Assembly (NCBI GenBank): GCA_021372715.1
Contig: JAJFTX010000034.1
Span: 1-12,137, forward strand
Source: Methanobacterium sp.
Lineage (GTDB): Archaea > Methanobacteriota > Methanobacteria > Methanobacteriales > Methanobacteriaceae
Direction: 5' to 3'
Length of the DNA stretch: 12,137 nt
Positions 1 to 7,855 of the stretch are shown here, in pieces. The notes below the pieces were generated by a model. The model saw nothing but the letters and a program-made list of their open reading frames with translations. It had not been told where the DNA came from and did no database searches. How positions within the stretch are numbered: the first letter of the stretch is position 1; each line of letters starts with the position of its first letter. The translations under genes and the position numbers were made by a program.

Positions 1-47
1 TTATTTTAAAAAATAAAAATTAAATTTTCACCATAAAATACTTTTGT

Positions 48-52
48 GGAGG
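48..52 (+). promoter_or_regulatory. GGAGG ribosome binding site that points to an ATT start
   Basis: GGAGG at 48-52 is one of the strongest Shine-Dalgarno matches in the window, and 7 bases separate it from the in-frame ATT at 60. GTG at 46 and TTG at 44, in the other frames, run into stops within about 12 codons. The later ATG at 156 has no purine-rich site before it. This decides the start I chose for the first glycosyltransferase, although an ATT start is rare and would need direct proof. Confidence 0.55.
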
Positions 53-59
53 ATCTTAT

Positions 60-1646
60 ATTCTAGGCAAATATAACACTTATATTTATAAAAGAATAGA
101 TGTATTAATTCTACTTTTATTAACAGCCTTAATAATATCTAGTAGAATTCCTTTTATGGCTAAATTTTTATATGACTGGGATTCTGTGGGATTTGCCTTG
201 GCTTTTAAAAATTATAATATCGCGCTTCATCAACCACATCCGCCAGGATATATTTTATATGTTGCAATAGGAAAAAGTGTGAACTATTTTTTTAATGACC
301 CTAATTTTTCAATGATATTTATCAACATTATCTTAAGCGTTTTAACTGTTATTTTGATTTATTTCCTGGCTAAAAACATGTTTTCGAGAAATGTAGCCCT
401 GATTGCTTCATTTATATTTGTATTTAACCCATTCTTCTGGTTTTATGGTGAAATCGCCTCTGTTTACTTAAGTGGTGCATTTTTTGCCACATTAATTGCA
501 TACACTTCCTATCTGGTTTTGCAGGGAAATACTAAATTAATTTATCTATCAGCAGCATTTCTGGGGATAGCCGGCGGTTTCAGACAGGAATTAATATTTT
601 TCATGTTTCCTTTGTGGTTGTTTTGCATTTTTTATAAAATCAGAGACTATAAAAAGATAATCGCCGCCTTTTTAATGTTAATTGCTTCAGTTATGGTATG
701 GTTTATTCCAACCATATATCTAGCTGGTGGTTATGAAAGTTATTCAATTCATTCTCAAACCTTACTATTTACTTGTTTTTCTAATTTTTCAGTATTTTTT
801 GGAGGCAGTATTAACAGTCATTTGATGATGGATTCTCTGGTTATTACCTGGTCAATTTTAGGAATGGGAATAATAAGTTCATTTATTCTGATCTTATACT
901 TGTTCTTAAACCTTAAAAAAATCTTTAAACTGGATTTCATTAAAAAAACAAAGGTAATCTTTTTGATATTATGGATAATTCCAGCAATCTTGTTTAATTT
1001 ACTGATTTATATAGCCAAACCAGGCTATATTCTGATTTATTTACCTGCTTTTGTACTAATCGTTGCATATGTAATTTCAAAGTTTTCTATTAATCTCAAT
1101 AAAATATTTAAGAAAATTCCGAAAAAATACTTTGCATTAATACTAGTTTTTATATGCATTTTATCAGGTATTATACAATTTACCAATCCCTCCCAAGGTA
1201 CTCAAAGTGGTATAGTTGATTATGGGGTGATCAAAACATCAGATAATGATATGGAAATAATTAATTATGCTGTAGAGAATTTCAGCTCTAATGAAACATT
1301 ATTGTTCTTTAGTAGTGAGAATAATTGGAGGAGATCTATATACTATCATCCTGATTATGAATCATATTCTTATTATTCTCGTCTTAAAGCAGGTAAAAAT
1401 TATTATGGGCTGCGACATTACAAAAACAATTTAAACAGTGTTTCTGAAGCTGAAATATTCTATGTTGATCTAGATTCTAATAAAAAAGTGGTTTGGTTAA
1501 TTAATAATCCTGATTTCTTAAGCCAAATAAAAACTGAGATAGGTTTGAATAAAATGGAATTACCAGATGGTTCCATGATATATTATAGCGAGTTAAACTT
1601 GCAAAAAAAATTCCAAATTTACAATTTTGCTTTCAAAATAGGATGA
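60..1646 (+). CDS. GT-C fold membrane glycosyltransferase (GT39/DUF2723-like), probable ATT start
   Basis: Predicted integral membrane glycosyltransferase that would transfer a sugar from a polyprenyl-phosphate donor on the outer face of the membrane. Counting from the first ATG (156), residues 5-9 read LYDWD, the acidic first external loop expected to hold the catalytic Asp of GT-C enzymes, and residues 25-32 read HQPHPPGY, a motif typical of this group. About ten hydrophobic helices follow to roughly residue 345, then a soluble C-terminal domain of about 125 residues. The ATG at 156 would place the N-terminus inside the external loop with no first helix and has no ribosome site. The frame stays open back to a stop at 21-23 and encodes a basic stretch (KYNTYIYKR) and a good first helix (VLILLLLTALIIS). 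No ATG, GTG or TTG lies in that extension. GGAGG at 48-52 sits 7 bases before ATT at 60, giving 528 residues. The family is clear, but the sugar and the acceptor are unknown. Confidence 0.8.
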   Translation: MLGKYNTYIYKRIDVLILLLLTALIISSRIPFMAKFLYDWDSVGFALAFKNYNIALHQPHPPGYILYVAIGKSVNYFFNDPNFSMIFINIILSVLTVILIYFLAKNMFSRNVALIASFIFVFNPFFWFYGEIASVYLSGAFFATLIAYTSYLVLQGNTKLIYLSAAFLGIAGGFRQELIFFMFPLWLFCIFYKIRDYKKIIAAFLMLIASVMVWFIPTIYLAGGYESYSIHSQTLLFTCFSNFSVFFGGSINSHLMMDSLVITWSILGMGIISSFILILYLFLNLKKIFKLDFIKKTKVIFLILWIIPAILFNLLIYIAKPGYILIYLPAFVLIVAYVISKFSINLNKIFKKIPKKYFALILVFICILSGIIQFTNPSQGTQSGIVDYGVIKTSDNDMEIINYAVENFSSNETLLFFSSENNWRRSIYYHPDYESYSYYSRLKAGKNYYGLRHYKNNLNSVSEAEIFYVDLDSNKKVVWLINNPDFLSQIKTEIGLNKMELPDGSMIYYSELNLQKKFQIYNFAFKIG

Positions 1647-1788
1647 AAAAAGATAAAGAAATAAATAATTGATGATTAAGACGAAAATTAGTAAAAAATT
1701 TCATCAAGATTTCTTCAAAAAACAAATCTACCAAATATTATTTCTCTATTAGTTTTTATCGAGATCAGGGAAAAATGAGGTATGTCCT

Positions 1789-3438
1789 TTGAATAAACTT
1801 AAAAATATTCTTCACCAGTGGGGTCTATTATTCCTATTAATCATAATACTTGTAGTAGTTGTGTATTATCGGTTAAAAATCCAGATGAATATTGGGGCCC
1901 TATATGATACCTATGATTTTCTAGCCAATGCCGCTGAATTCGCCGGTAAAAGCATAGGCTATACAGATATCCGGCCACCATTCTTGTCCTTGTTAACTTC
2001 CATAATATTCCGATTTGAAGGTCTTTCCATAGCCCCGATCTTTTATATAGAAGCTTTAATTGATATTATGGGAGTCATCGGTTTATATTTCTTCTTAAAA
2101 CTTAGATTTAATAATTTAAACAGTTTCTTGGGAAGCCTACTTTACTCAACATTTCCTATCCTATTAACATATGTCGGAGTAGGTTTCGCAGACCTTTCAA
2201 GCATTTCCATTTCTATATGGGCATTATATTGTACTGTATTAGCTGTTAAAAAAGATTCTAAATATTTTTTAGTATCTTTTTCCTTAGCATTGTTGGCTTT
2301 TTTAACTAAATTTAATTTGGCATTAATAATTTTTCCCCTTTTATTTTATATTTTAATAAGTTGGCAGAAGATAAAAAATCGGAGAAATATTATCTTTGGA
2401 ATATTAATTGCTTTTTCAATTACAATTCCCCTATTAATGTTCTATTCAATTAAATATGGACATCCTCTGGCTCCATTTTTGGATTTTTATGGTACTAGTT
2501 CCGGTTCTTATGTGGGTGAATCTTATTTTGATTATAATCCTGACCCCTATTTCTACGTAAAATTATTACCCTTATTAATTGGAAATGGGGCTTTATTAGT
2601 AATATTCACCATAATAGGAGGGCTAATACTAGGTTATATCAAGTTATTGCTAGGAAAAAGTAGTCTTCCCACATTTAAATTTAATTTAAAAGAGAACTAT
2701 ATATTAAAAATAAGTTTGATTGTTCTATTTGTGGCATTTTTAGTAAGCTGGGGGAGGGTTTCTTATATATTTAGTGAATTAATGTTCTTTTTTATTCTTT
2801 TAGGTTTGTATAAACTGTTAAAAAATTATAAAAAAATTGATTTAGACTTTTTATTTTTATCCTGGTTTTCTACCTATTTAATCTTCATGAGTGCATATGT
2901 AATTAAGGATATCCGATACATACTGATGATTCTACCTTCCTTTACCTACTTCTTAATAAGATTCTTGGAAATAGCAGAAAATCAGGTCGGTTTAATAAAA
3001 AATAGAAAATTAACATTCTACTTAGCCCCATTACTCGTATTGGTGATATTAGTATCTACTGCTTTTTATCTACCAACCATTCAAGATGGAAATGTGTATT
3101 ATCAAACCCTAAATATCAATATGAAGGAAGCCAGTGATTGGCTGGTGAGCTATGATCCAGATTATAAGTCTAAAATTATATATTCTGATATATGGCCCCA
3201 TTCTGGATGGTTCCTCCAGATGAATATAGGGAAGATGCCAGAGTTCAAAGGCAATGAAAAACATTATTTAAATATAAAGAATTATACACCAACAAAAGAT
3301 GATAGTATCGCTGCTAATAACTTCTTAGTTGAAAATAATGTTTATTACTATTTCAGCATCCGTAAATGGATTAATTTAGATAATTACACACCTATAAATA
3401 AATTTGGAATTGTCACCATTTATAAAAAAACATTTTAG
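1789..3438 (+). CDS. GT-C fold membrane glycosyltransferase, first of a tandem pair
   Basis: Predicted 549-residue integral membrane glycosyltransferase of the GT39/PMT type. A first helix (about residues 12-28) is followed by the external loop with D40 and D43 (ALYDTYDF), in the position of the catalytic Asp of GT-C enzymes, and then IRPPFLS (61-67). About ten more hydrophobic segments run to around residue 425, followed by a soluble C-terminal domain containing YSDIWPHSGWFL. The start is TTG at 1789. GAGGT at 1777-1781 lies 7 bases upstream, an in-frame TAG at 1750-1752 excludes an earlier start, and nearby out-of-frame ATGs stop within six codons. The protein aligns over its full length with the next gene, including the soluble tail (IYSDxWP...WFL, LVENN, FG..xIY), so the two arose by tandem duplication. 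It probably uses a polyprenyl-phosphate sugar outside the cell. The substrate cannot be read from the sequence. Confidence 0.85.
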   Translation: MNKLKNILHQWGLLFLLIIILVVVVYYRLKIQMNIGALYDTYDFLANAAEFAGKSIGYTDIRPPFLSLLTSIIFRFEGLSIAPIFYIEALIDIMGVIGLYFFLKLRFNNLNSFLGSLLYSTFPILLTYVGVGFADLSSISISIWALYCTVLAVKKDSKYFLVSFSLALLAFLTKFNLALIIFPLLFYILISWQKIKNRRNIIFGILIAFSITIPLLMFYSIKYGHPLAPFLDFYGTSSGSYVGESYFDYNPDPYFYVKLLPLLIGNGALLVIFTIIGGLILGYIKLLLGKSSLPTFKFNLKENYILKISLIVLFVAFLVSWGRVSYIFSELMFFFILLGLYKLLKNYKKIDLDFLFLSWFSTYLIFMSAYVIKDIRYILMILPSFTYFLIRFLEIAENQVGLIKNRKLTFYLAPLLVLVILVSTAFYLPTIQDGNVYYQTLNINMKEASDWLVSYDPDYKSKIIYSDIWPHSGWFLQMNIGKMPEFKGNEKHYLNIKNYTPTKDDSIAANNFLVENNVYYYFSIRKWINLDNYTPINKFGIVTIYKKTF

Positions 3439-3454
3439 GGCAGGTAGTATATAA

Positions 3455-5155
3455 TTGAAAGGTTTCTATAATTCAGATAAAAAAGAAGAGAAAGAGAATA
3501 TTCTCCATAAATATCTAATACCTTACAGTCCCCTCATTTTACTAATCCTCATAGTAAGTATTATATCCTATTACAGAATACTGATTCAGATAGATATTGG
3601 ACCCCTATCAGATGCATGTGACTTTCTTTTAAACGCCATTTACTTCTCAGGAAACAGTGTGGGTTATTATGACTGGACTAGACCACTATTATTCCCCTTC
3701 CTCGTCTCTCTGGTCTTCAGATTTGGATATATATCCTCCACTACCATCTTCATAATAGACAGCATATTTCTAATATTGGGAGTAATCGGATTCTACCTTT
3801 TTTTAAATATCCATTTTAATAAGATAGAAAGCTTTTTAGGTGGATTGCTCTTTGCCACTTTCCCCAAAATATTAGTATTATCTGGGTTGGGTTATTCAGA
3901 TTTTGCTTGCGGTGCTTTTATAATCTGGGCATTATATTTCATGGTCTTGGGAGTGGAAAAAAATGCAAAATACAATATATTAATGTTTCTCCTATTGATG
4001 ATGGCATTTTTGACCAGATTCAATGCAGCTCTAATGATATTTCCAATCTTACTTTACTTGTATATGAATAAGGATAGAATAACCAGTTATAAAGCAATTT
4101 TAATAGGAATAATGGCTTCTTTTATAATGATAATACCAGTTTTAACCTTTTATTATCAAAAATTTGGAAACATCCTATATCCATTTGTATCCACCTTCGG
4201 AACTACCACCCAGACCTTATCAACAGAATATCACGCCTACGACCCGAATGTATACTATTTCATAGAAAGATTCTTCAATTTCACTGGATTTGAGACCATC
4301 ATAATATTATTCATCATATTAATAGGATTATCACTGGTTATTTTAAAGAATAAACAGGAAATAAGGGATAAATTCCATCAAATAGGGAATATGAAGAATA
4401 TAAATAGAAAATATAAGTTAATAATCTTTTCTATTCTATTAGTGCTGTTTGTTTTCACCTTTGGCCAGGTAAATTATCTGGTCAGTGAAGTAATATTCTT
4501 AGGATTAATGGTATCATTTTATTCTTTGATTAGAAACCTAAATATTAAAGATCTGGACTTACATCTACTGGTTTTGGCCTGGTTCATGGCAGTATTCATA
4601 TTTAACAGTGTTTATGTGATAAAAAGTGACAGATATTTCATATTAATGGCCCCTGCAGTTGCCTACTTCCTAGTATTGGGTTTGAGATTTGTTTCAAACC
4701 ACTTACCACTTAAATATAAAAATAGAAGTGTAACTTTTTCCCTGATCTCTATAATTCTGACTGTGATAATCTTATTATCCACGGCTTTCATGTTGCCAGT
4801 GATAGAACAGGATAATCAGAACTATAAGTATTCAAATGAACAAATAAGATTAGCAAGCCAATGGTTCAGTAACTATGAACCAGATTTTAGAAATAAAAAT
4901 ATCTACTCTGATGTGTGGCCCTATCTGGCCTGGTTTTTAAGAACCGATGTAAAAATCATGCCCACCTTTAAAGATGGCCAGGCATATATTGGTGGAGTGA
5001 AAAATACCAACTTCACAGCACAGGACAGCAAGGCATTCAATGACTATTTAGTGGAGAATAATGCTGATTATTATTTCTGTGTACTGGATCTTAATCTAAC
5101 CTCATTTAAACCCATAAAAAGGTTTGGAAGCCTGATCATATACCAGAGAATATGA
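3455..5155 (+). CDS. GT-C fold membrane glycosyltransferase, second of a tandem pair
   Basis: A 566-residue paralog of the preceding gene with the same plan: a charged cytoplasmic start (DKKEEKEN), a first helix at about residues 24-40, an external loop with D53 and D56 (LSDACDF), then YDWTRPLLFP (72-81), many membrane helices to about residue 445, and a soluble C-terminal domain with IYSDVWPYLAWFL and YLVENN. The start is TTG at 3455 with AGGT at 3442-3445. It lies 16 bases after the stop of its partner, so the two are surely transcribed together. Relative to the partner it has a longer N-terminal tail and one extra residue near the TRP motif. The conserved acidic loop suggests it is an active enzyme rather than a relic. 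Expected role: adding a sugar from a lipid-phosphate donor to an external glycan or protein. Its divergence from the partner suggests a different donor or acceptor, which is inference. Confidence 0.85.
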   Translation: MKGFYNSDKKEEKENILHKYLIPYSPLILLILIVSIISYYRILIQIDIGPLSDACDFLLNAIYFSGNSVGYYDWTRPLLFPFLVSLVFRFGYISSTTIFIIDSIFLILGVIGFYLFLNIHFNKIESFLGGLLFATFPKILVLSGLGYSDFACGAFIIWALYFMVLGVEKNAKYNILMFLLLMMAFLTRFNAALMIFPILLYLYMNKDRITSYKAILIGIMASFIMIIPVLTFYYQKFGNILYPFVSTFGTTTQTLSTEYHAYDPNVYYFIERFFNFTGFETIIILFIILIGLSLVILKNKQEIRDKFHQIGNMKNINRKYKLIIFSILLVLFVFTFGQVNYLVSEVIFLGLMVSFYSLIRNLNIKDLDLHLLVLAWFMAVFIFNSVYVIKSDRYFILMAPAVAYFLVLGLRFVSNHLPLKYKNRSVTFSLISIILTVIILLSTAFMLPVIEQDNQNYKYSNEQIRLASQWFSNYEPDFRNKNIYSDVWPYLAWFLRTDVKIMPTFKDGQAYIGGVKNTNFTAQDSKAFNDYLVENNADYYFCVLDLNLTSFKPIKRFGSLIIYQRI

Positions 5156-5173
5156 ATTAATGTATTTAATAAC

Positions 5174-5212
5174 TAAATTATAAATAAATATAAGTAAAAA
5201 GTATATTAGGGA
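5174..5212 (+). promoter_or_regulatory. Likely promoter (TATA-like) and weak ribosome site of the first GT4 gene
   Basis: The 63-base gap before the first GT4 gene is almost purely A/T and contains an archaeal TATA-like run at about 5178-5194 (ATTATAAATAAATATAA). AGGGA at 5208-5212 follows, 6 bases before the ATG. A start of transcription about 25 bases after the TATA-like run would give a short leader. The change from TTG-started membrane enzymes to an ATG-started cytosolic enzyme also fits a new transcript, but read-through from upstream is equally possible. Confidence 0.35.
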
Positions 5213-5218
5213 TTAAAA

Positions 5219-6397
5219 ATGAAGATCGGGGTTATAACATCTGCCTATCCTGAATATGAAGATGATCCTCATGGTATATTCGTGCACCGATTGATGAGGG
5301 AAATCAGGAAAAGAGGACATGAAGTATATGTTATAGCTCCTTTTGCTGGCGAAAAAACACAGTACACACTTGAAGGAATAGATGTGAAACGATTTAACTA
5401 TTTTTATCCTAAAAGATATCAACGACTTGCTGGAAGAGCTGGGATGATTGATAATGTTAAAGAAGGATTCTGGGTAAAGCTTCAGATATTACCATTTCTT
5501 TTCTTTAACATCCTATATTCGTTACGAAAACTAAGAAAAATGGATGTAATTCATGTTCAATGGCCAATACCCAACGGATTAGGAGCTTTGTTTTTAAAGA
5601 AGATTTACAGAATACCTTATATGAGCACAATATATGGTGAGGAAATATATCTTTCAAAACTATACCATATGATTCCAATTCTTCGTTGGCTGGTTAATAA
5701 CTCATCAAAAATTGTAACAATCAGCACAGCCACCAGGAACACCTGCTTGGAAGCAGGAATGGATAAAAACTTAGAGATAATACCTTTTGGTGTGGACACT
5801 GATTTCTTCAGACCAATAGATAATCCCCGAACTGATGAATTTTTTCAAATATTATCTGTAGGGTATTTAATAGAAAGAAAAGGCCATGAATATCTTATAA
5901 GGGCTATGAAAGAAGTACTAAAAAAGCAGGATAATGTAAGATTAAAGATAGTAGGCTCCGGACCCTTCAAAACAAAGCTAAAAAATCTAATAAAAGAATT
6001 GGATTTAGAAGAAGCCGTGGAAATAATTGAAAATGTGTCTGATGAAGAACTATTAAATTTGTATACATCATCAGACCTATTCGTACTACCATCTATCATC
6101 GATTCCCAAGGAAACACAGAAGGATTGGGACTAGTTCTATTAGAGGCCATGGCATGTGGATTACCAGTGATCGGTTCTAATGTGGGGGGTATCACTGATA
6201 TTATTGTAGATGGGGAAACTGGACTGTTAGTTCAGGAAAAAAATGTTTTAGAAATTTACAGTTCAATAAATAAAATGATAGAAGATGATGATCAAAGGCA
6301 GCAGATTAGAAAAAATGGACAATTAAGGGTAAAGGAACAATTCAGTTGGGAAAAAATTGCTAGAAACTATCAGAATATTTATCTAAATTTAATTTAG
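5219..6397 (+). CDS. GT4 family glycosyltransferase, first tandem copy
   Basis: A 392-residue cytosolic GT-B glycosyltransferase that should transfer a sugar from a nucleotide donor to a lipid-linked or other glycan acceptor. The N-terminal Rossmann half opens with MKIGVITSAYPEYEDDPHG and the loop GIFVHRLMREI typical of GT4. The C-terminal donor half has VGYLIERKG (214-222), where K221 matches the phosphate-contacting lysine, then GSGP (246-249), and the E-x7-E pair E301/E309 in EGLGLVLLEA, followed by GLPVIGSNVGG. The position that is often Arg in VGRL...KG is Tyr here and in the second copy. At residue 139 this copy has Tyr in TIYGEE, where the second copy has the more usual His. It has no membrane segments. 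The ATG at 5219 is supported by AGGGA upstream and by the exact match of the N-terminus with the second copy. The general family is certain; donor and acceptor are unknown. Confidence 0.92.
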   Translation: MKIGVITSAYPEYEDDPHGIFVHRLMREIRKRGHEVYVIAPFAGEKTQYTLEGIDVKRFNYFYPKRYQRLAGRAGMIDNVKEGFWVKLQILPFLFFNILYSLRKLRKMDVIHVQWPIPNGLGALFLKKIYRIPYMSTIYGEEIYLSKLYHMIPILRWLVNNSSKIVTISTATRNTCLEAGMDKNLEIIPFGVDTDFFRPIDNPRTDEFFQILSVGYLIERKGHEYLIRAMKEVLKKQDNVRLKIVGSGPFKTKLKNLIKELDLEEAVEIIENVSDEELLNLYTSSDLFVLPSIIDSQGNTEGLGLVLLEAMACGLPVIGSNVGGITDIIVDGETGLLVQEKNVLEIYSSINKMIEDDDQRQQIRKNGQLRVKEQFSWEKIARNYQNIYLNLI

Positions 6398-6399
6398 GT

Positions 6400-6422
6400 A
6401 ATATATGTTAATTTCATATATT
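6400..6422 (+). repeat. Hairpin-forming inverted repeat just after the first GT4 gene
   Basis: AATATATG at 6400-6407 and CATATATT at 6415-6422 are perfect 8-base inverted copies separated by 7 bases, starting two bases after the stop codon. A pyrimidine-rich stretch (TCTTCTTT) follows at about 6428. It could stabilise a 3' end or mark transcript termination. An AT-only stem of this size can also occur by chance in such AT-rich DNA. Confidence 0.35.
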
Positions 6423-6527
6423 GATAAGTCTTCTTTAACGAAACTATAATATAATACCTTAATATGGATGCAGTTATTAGAAAGAGCTTTAATAAGTTTT
6501 ATAGAGAGGATAGAATGAAAATTAACG

Positions 6528-6588
6528 ATTAACATTGTGATCGTAAATGATTTACAATTATATTAACATTAGTAAATATGATCGTAAA
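6528..6588 (+). repeat. Repeated motif pair and small palindrome upstream of the second GT4 gene
   Basis: ATTAACATT occurs at 6528-6536 and 6562-6570. TGATCGTAAA occurs at 6538-6547 and 6579-6588. Each pair has the same order, with spacers of 1 and 8 bases. The first unit runs into the interrupted palindrome GTAAAT-G-ATTTAC at 6543-6555, and GTAAAT appears again at 6572-6577. The second TGATCGTAAA ends 17 bases before the ATG at 6606. The arrangement resembles a regulator binding region ahead of a promoter-proximal start, but no known operator is recognised. Confidence 0.4.
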
Positions 6589-6605
6589 AATAAGGTTATT
6601 TTAAA

Positions 6606-7784
6606 ATGAAAATTGGAGTTATAACTTCAGCTTATCCTGAATTTGAGGATGATCCTCACGGTATTTTCGTTCACAGGTTAATGAGGGAAATTAGTAAAAA
6701 GGGTCATGAAGTTTATGTGATAGCTCCTTTTGCAGGTGAAAAGACACAATATAATCTTGAAGGAGTGAATGTGGAGAGATTTAACTATTTCTATCCCAAA
6801 AGATATCAACGACTTGCGGGAAGAGCTGGGATGATTGATAATGTTAAGGAAGGAACTCTGGTTAAATTTCAAGTTTTAACATTTCTTTTTTATAATATCA
6901 TATACTCATTGCGCAAATTAAATAATATGGATATTATACATGTTCAATGGCCCATACCCAACGGATTAGGTGCTTTATTTTTGAAAAAATTATATGGCAT
7001 TCCCTATATTAATACGATTCATGGAGAGGAAGTTCATCTTTCAAAACATTACCATCTGCTCTTCGCTCTCCGGTGGCTGGTTAATAATTCATCAAAAACT
7101 ATAACCAACAGCACTGCAACAAGGAAGTTCAGTATAGATGCAGGTCTGGATGGTGAAAAGATTGATGTGATATCATTTGGTGTGGATACTGAGTTTTTCA
7201 GACCGTTAGATGTTTATAAAGATGAAAAAATCTTCCAAATATTATCAGTAGGTTATTTAATAGAGAGAAAAGGATTTGAATATCTGATACGTGCCATGCC
7301 ACATATTTTAAAGGAATATAAAAATGTTCGATTGAAGATCATTGGATCCGGACCACTAGAATCTAAATTGAAATCATTAATCCAAGAACTTGATCTTCAA
7401 GAACAGGTGGAAATTATTAAAAATGTTTCTGATGAAGAATTATTGACTACCTACAATTCTGCTGACCTCTTTGTTTTACCTTCTATCGTGGACTCTCAGG
7501 GGAATACAGAAGGACTTGGTGTGGTTTTATTAGAGGCCATGGCTTGTGGATTGCCTGTTATTGGATCGGAGGTGGGGGGGATTTCGGATATTGTAAAGAA
7601 TAATGAAACTGGAATATTGATGCAACAAAAAAATAGCTTATTAATAGCTAAAACAATACTTAAACTTATAGATAATACTAATCTTAGGAAGGAACTTTCT
7701 ATCCGCGGATGTCAAATGGTAAGAGAAAAATATAGTTGGTATAATGTTTCTAAGAGTTATATTGAGTTTTATAAAATAAGTTGA
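6606..7784 (+). CDS. GT4 family glycosyltransferase, second tandem copy
   Basis: A 392-residue GT-B glycosyltransferase that is a close paralog of the gene before it. The first 83 residues differ at only seven positions, while the rest is much more diverged; the C-terminal 30 residues share little beyond YSW. It keeps GSGP and the E-x7-E pair (E302/E310 in EGLGVVLLEA) and GLPVIGSEVGG, so it should be active. At residue 139 it has the usual HG motif (TIHGEE) where the first copy has YG. There is one extra residue at about 183 and one fewer at the C-terminus. The start is ATG at 6606 with AAGGT about 9 bases upstream. It probably acts in the same glycan pathway on a very similar acceptor, since in GT-B enzymes the N-terminal domain mainly binds the acceptor, but possibly with another donor. 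That last point is inference. Confidence 0.92.
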   Translation: MKIGVITSAYPEFEDDPHGIFVHRLMREISKKGHEVYVIAPFAGEKTQYNLEGVNVERFNYFYPKRYQRLAGRAGMIDNVKEGTLVKFQVLTFLFYNIIYSLRKLNNMDIIHVQWPIPNGLGALFLKKLYGIPYINTIHGEEVHLSKHYHLLFALRWLVNNSSKTITNSTATRKFSIDAGLDGEKIDVISFGVDTEFFRPLDVYKDEKIFQILSVGYLIERKGFEYLIRAMPHILKEYKNVRLKIIGSGPLESKLKSLIQELDLQEQVEIIKNVSDEELLTTYNSADLFVLPSIVDSQGNTEGLGVVLLEAMACGLPVIGSEVGGISDIVKNNETGILMQQKNSLLIAKTILKLIDNTNLRKELSIRGCQMVREKYSWYNVSKSYIEFYKIS

Positions 7785-7818
7785 ATGTTTGGTAATACAA
7801 TTTTATAGAAAAATAGTC

Positions 7819-7830
7819 TTAAGTACTTAA
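7819..7830. repeat. Perfect 12-base palindrome before the aminotransferase gene
   Basis: TTAAGTACTTAA is a perfect palindrome in the 71-base gap before the aminotransferase. A TATA-like TTTTATAG at 7801-7808 lies just upstream, so the palindrome would sit near the start of transcription, a usual place for an archaeal repressor site. A second TATA-like stretch (TGTATAAAAAA) begins at 7833. No known operator is recognised, and short AT-rich palindromes can arise by chance. Confidence 0.3.
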
Positions 7831-7855
7831 ACTGTATAAAAAATTAATAGATAAG

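Noticed and set aside
1643..1671. A 9-codon frame (MKKDKEINN) overlapping the stop of the first GT-C gene.
   Set aside because: It is too short and lysine-rich to distinguish from chance in AT-rich spacer DNA.
1672..1752. A 26-codon frame, in phase with the first tandem GT-C gene and ending in TAG, which could be an N-terminal extension read through the TAG.
   Set aside because: No ribosome site precedes it, the TTG at 1789 has its own well spaced GAGGT, and the paralog shows no matching extension. TAG decoding as an amino acid is not suggested by anything else here.
5213..5422. Minus-strand open frames opposite the GT4 genes (also 5617-5799, 5845-6195, 6678-6872).
   Set aside because: They lie wholly inside well supported genes, show no family motifs, and the frames opposite the two GT4 copies simply mirror the similarity of the real genes.
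6398..6605. Insertion-sequence scar between the two GT4 copies.
   Set aside because: The repeats present are short and lack terminal inverted repeats, target duplications or transposase remnants. The region looks regulatory or simply degenerate.
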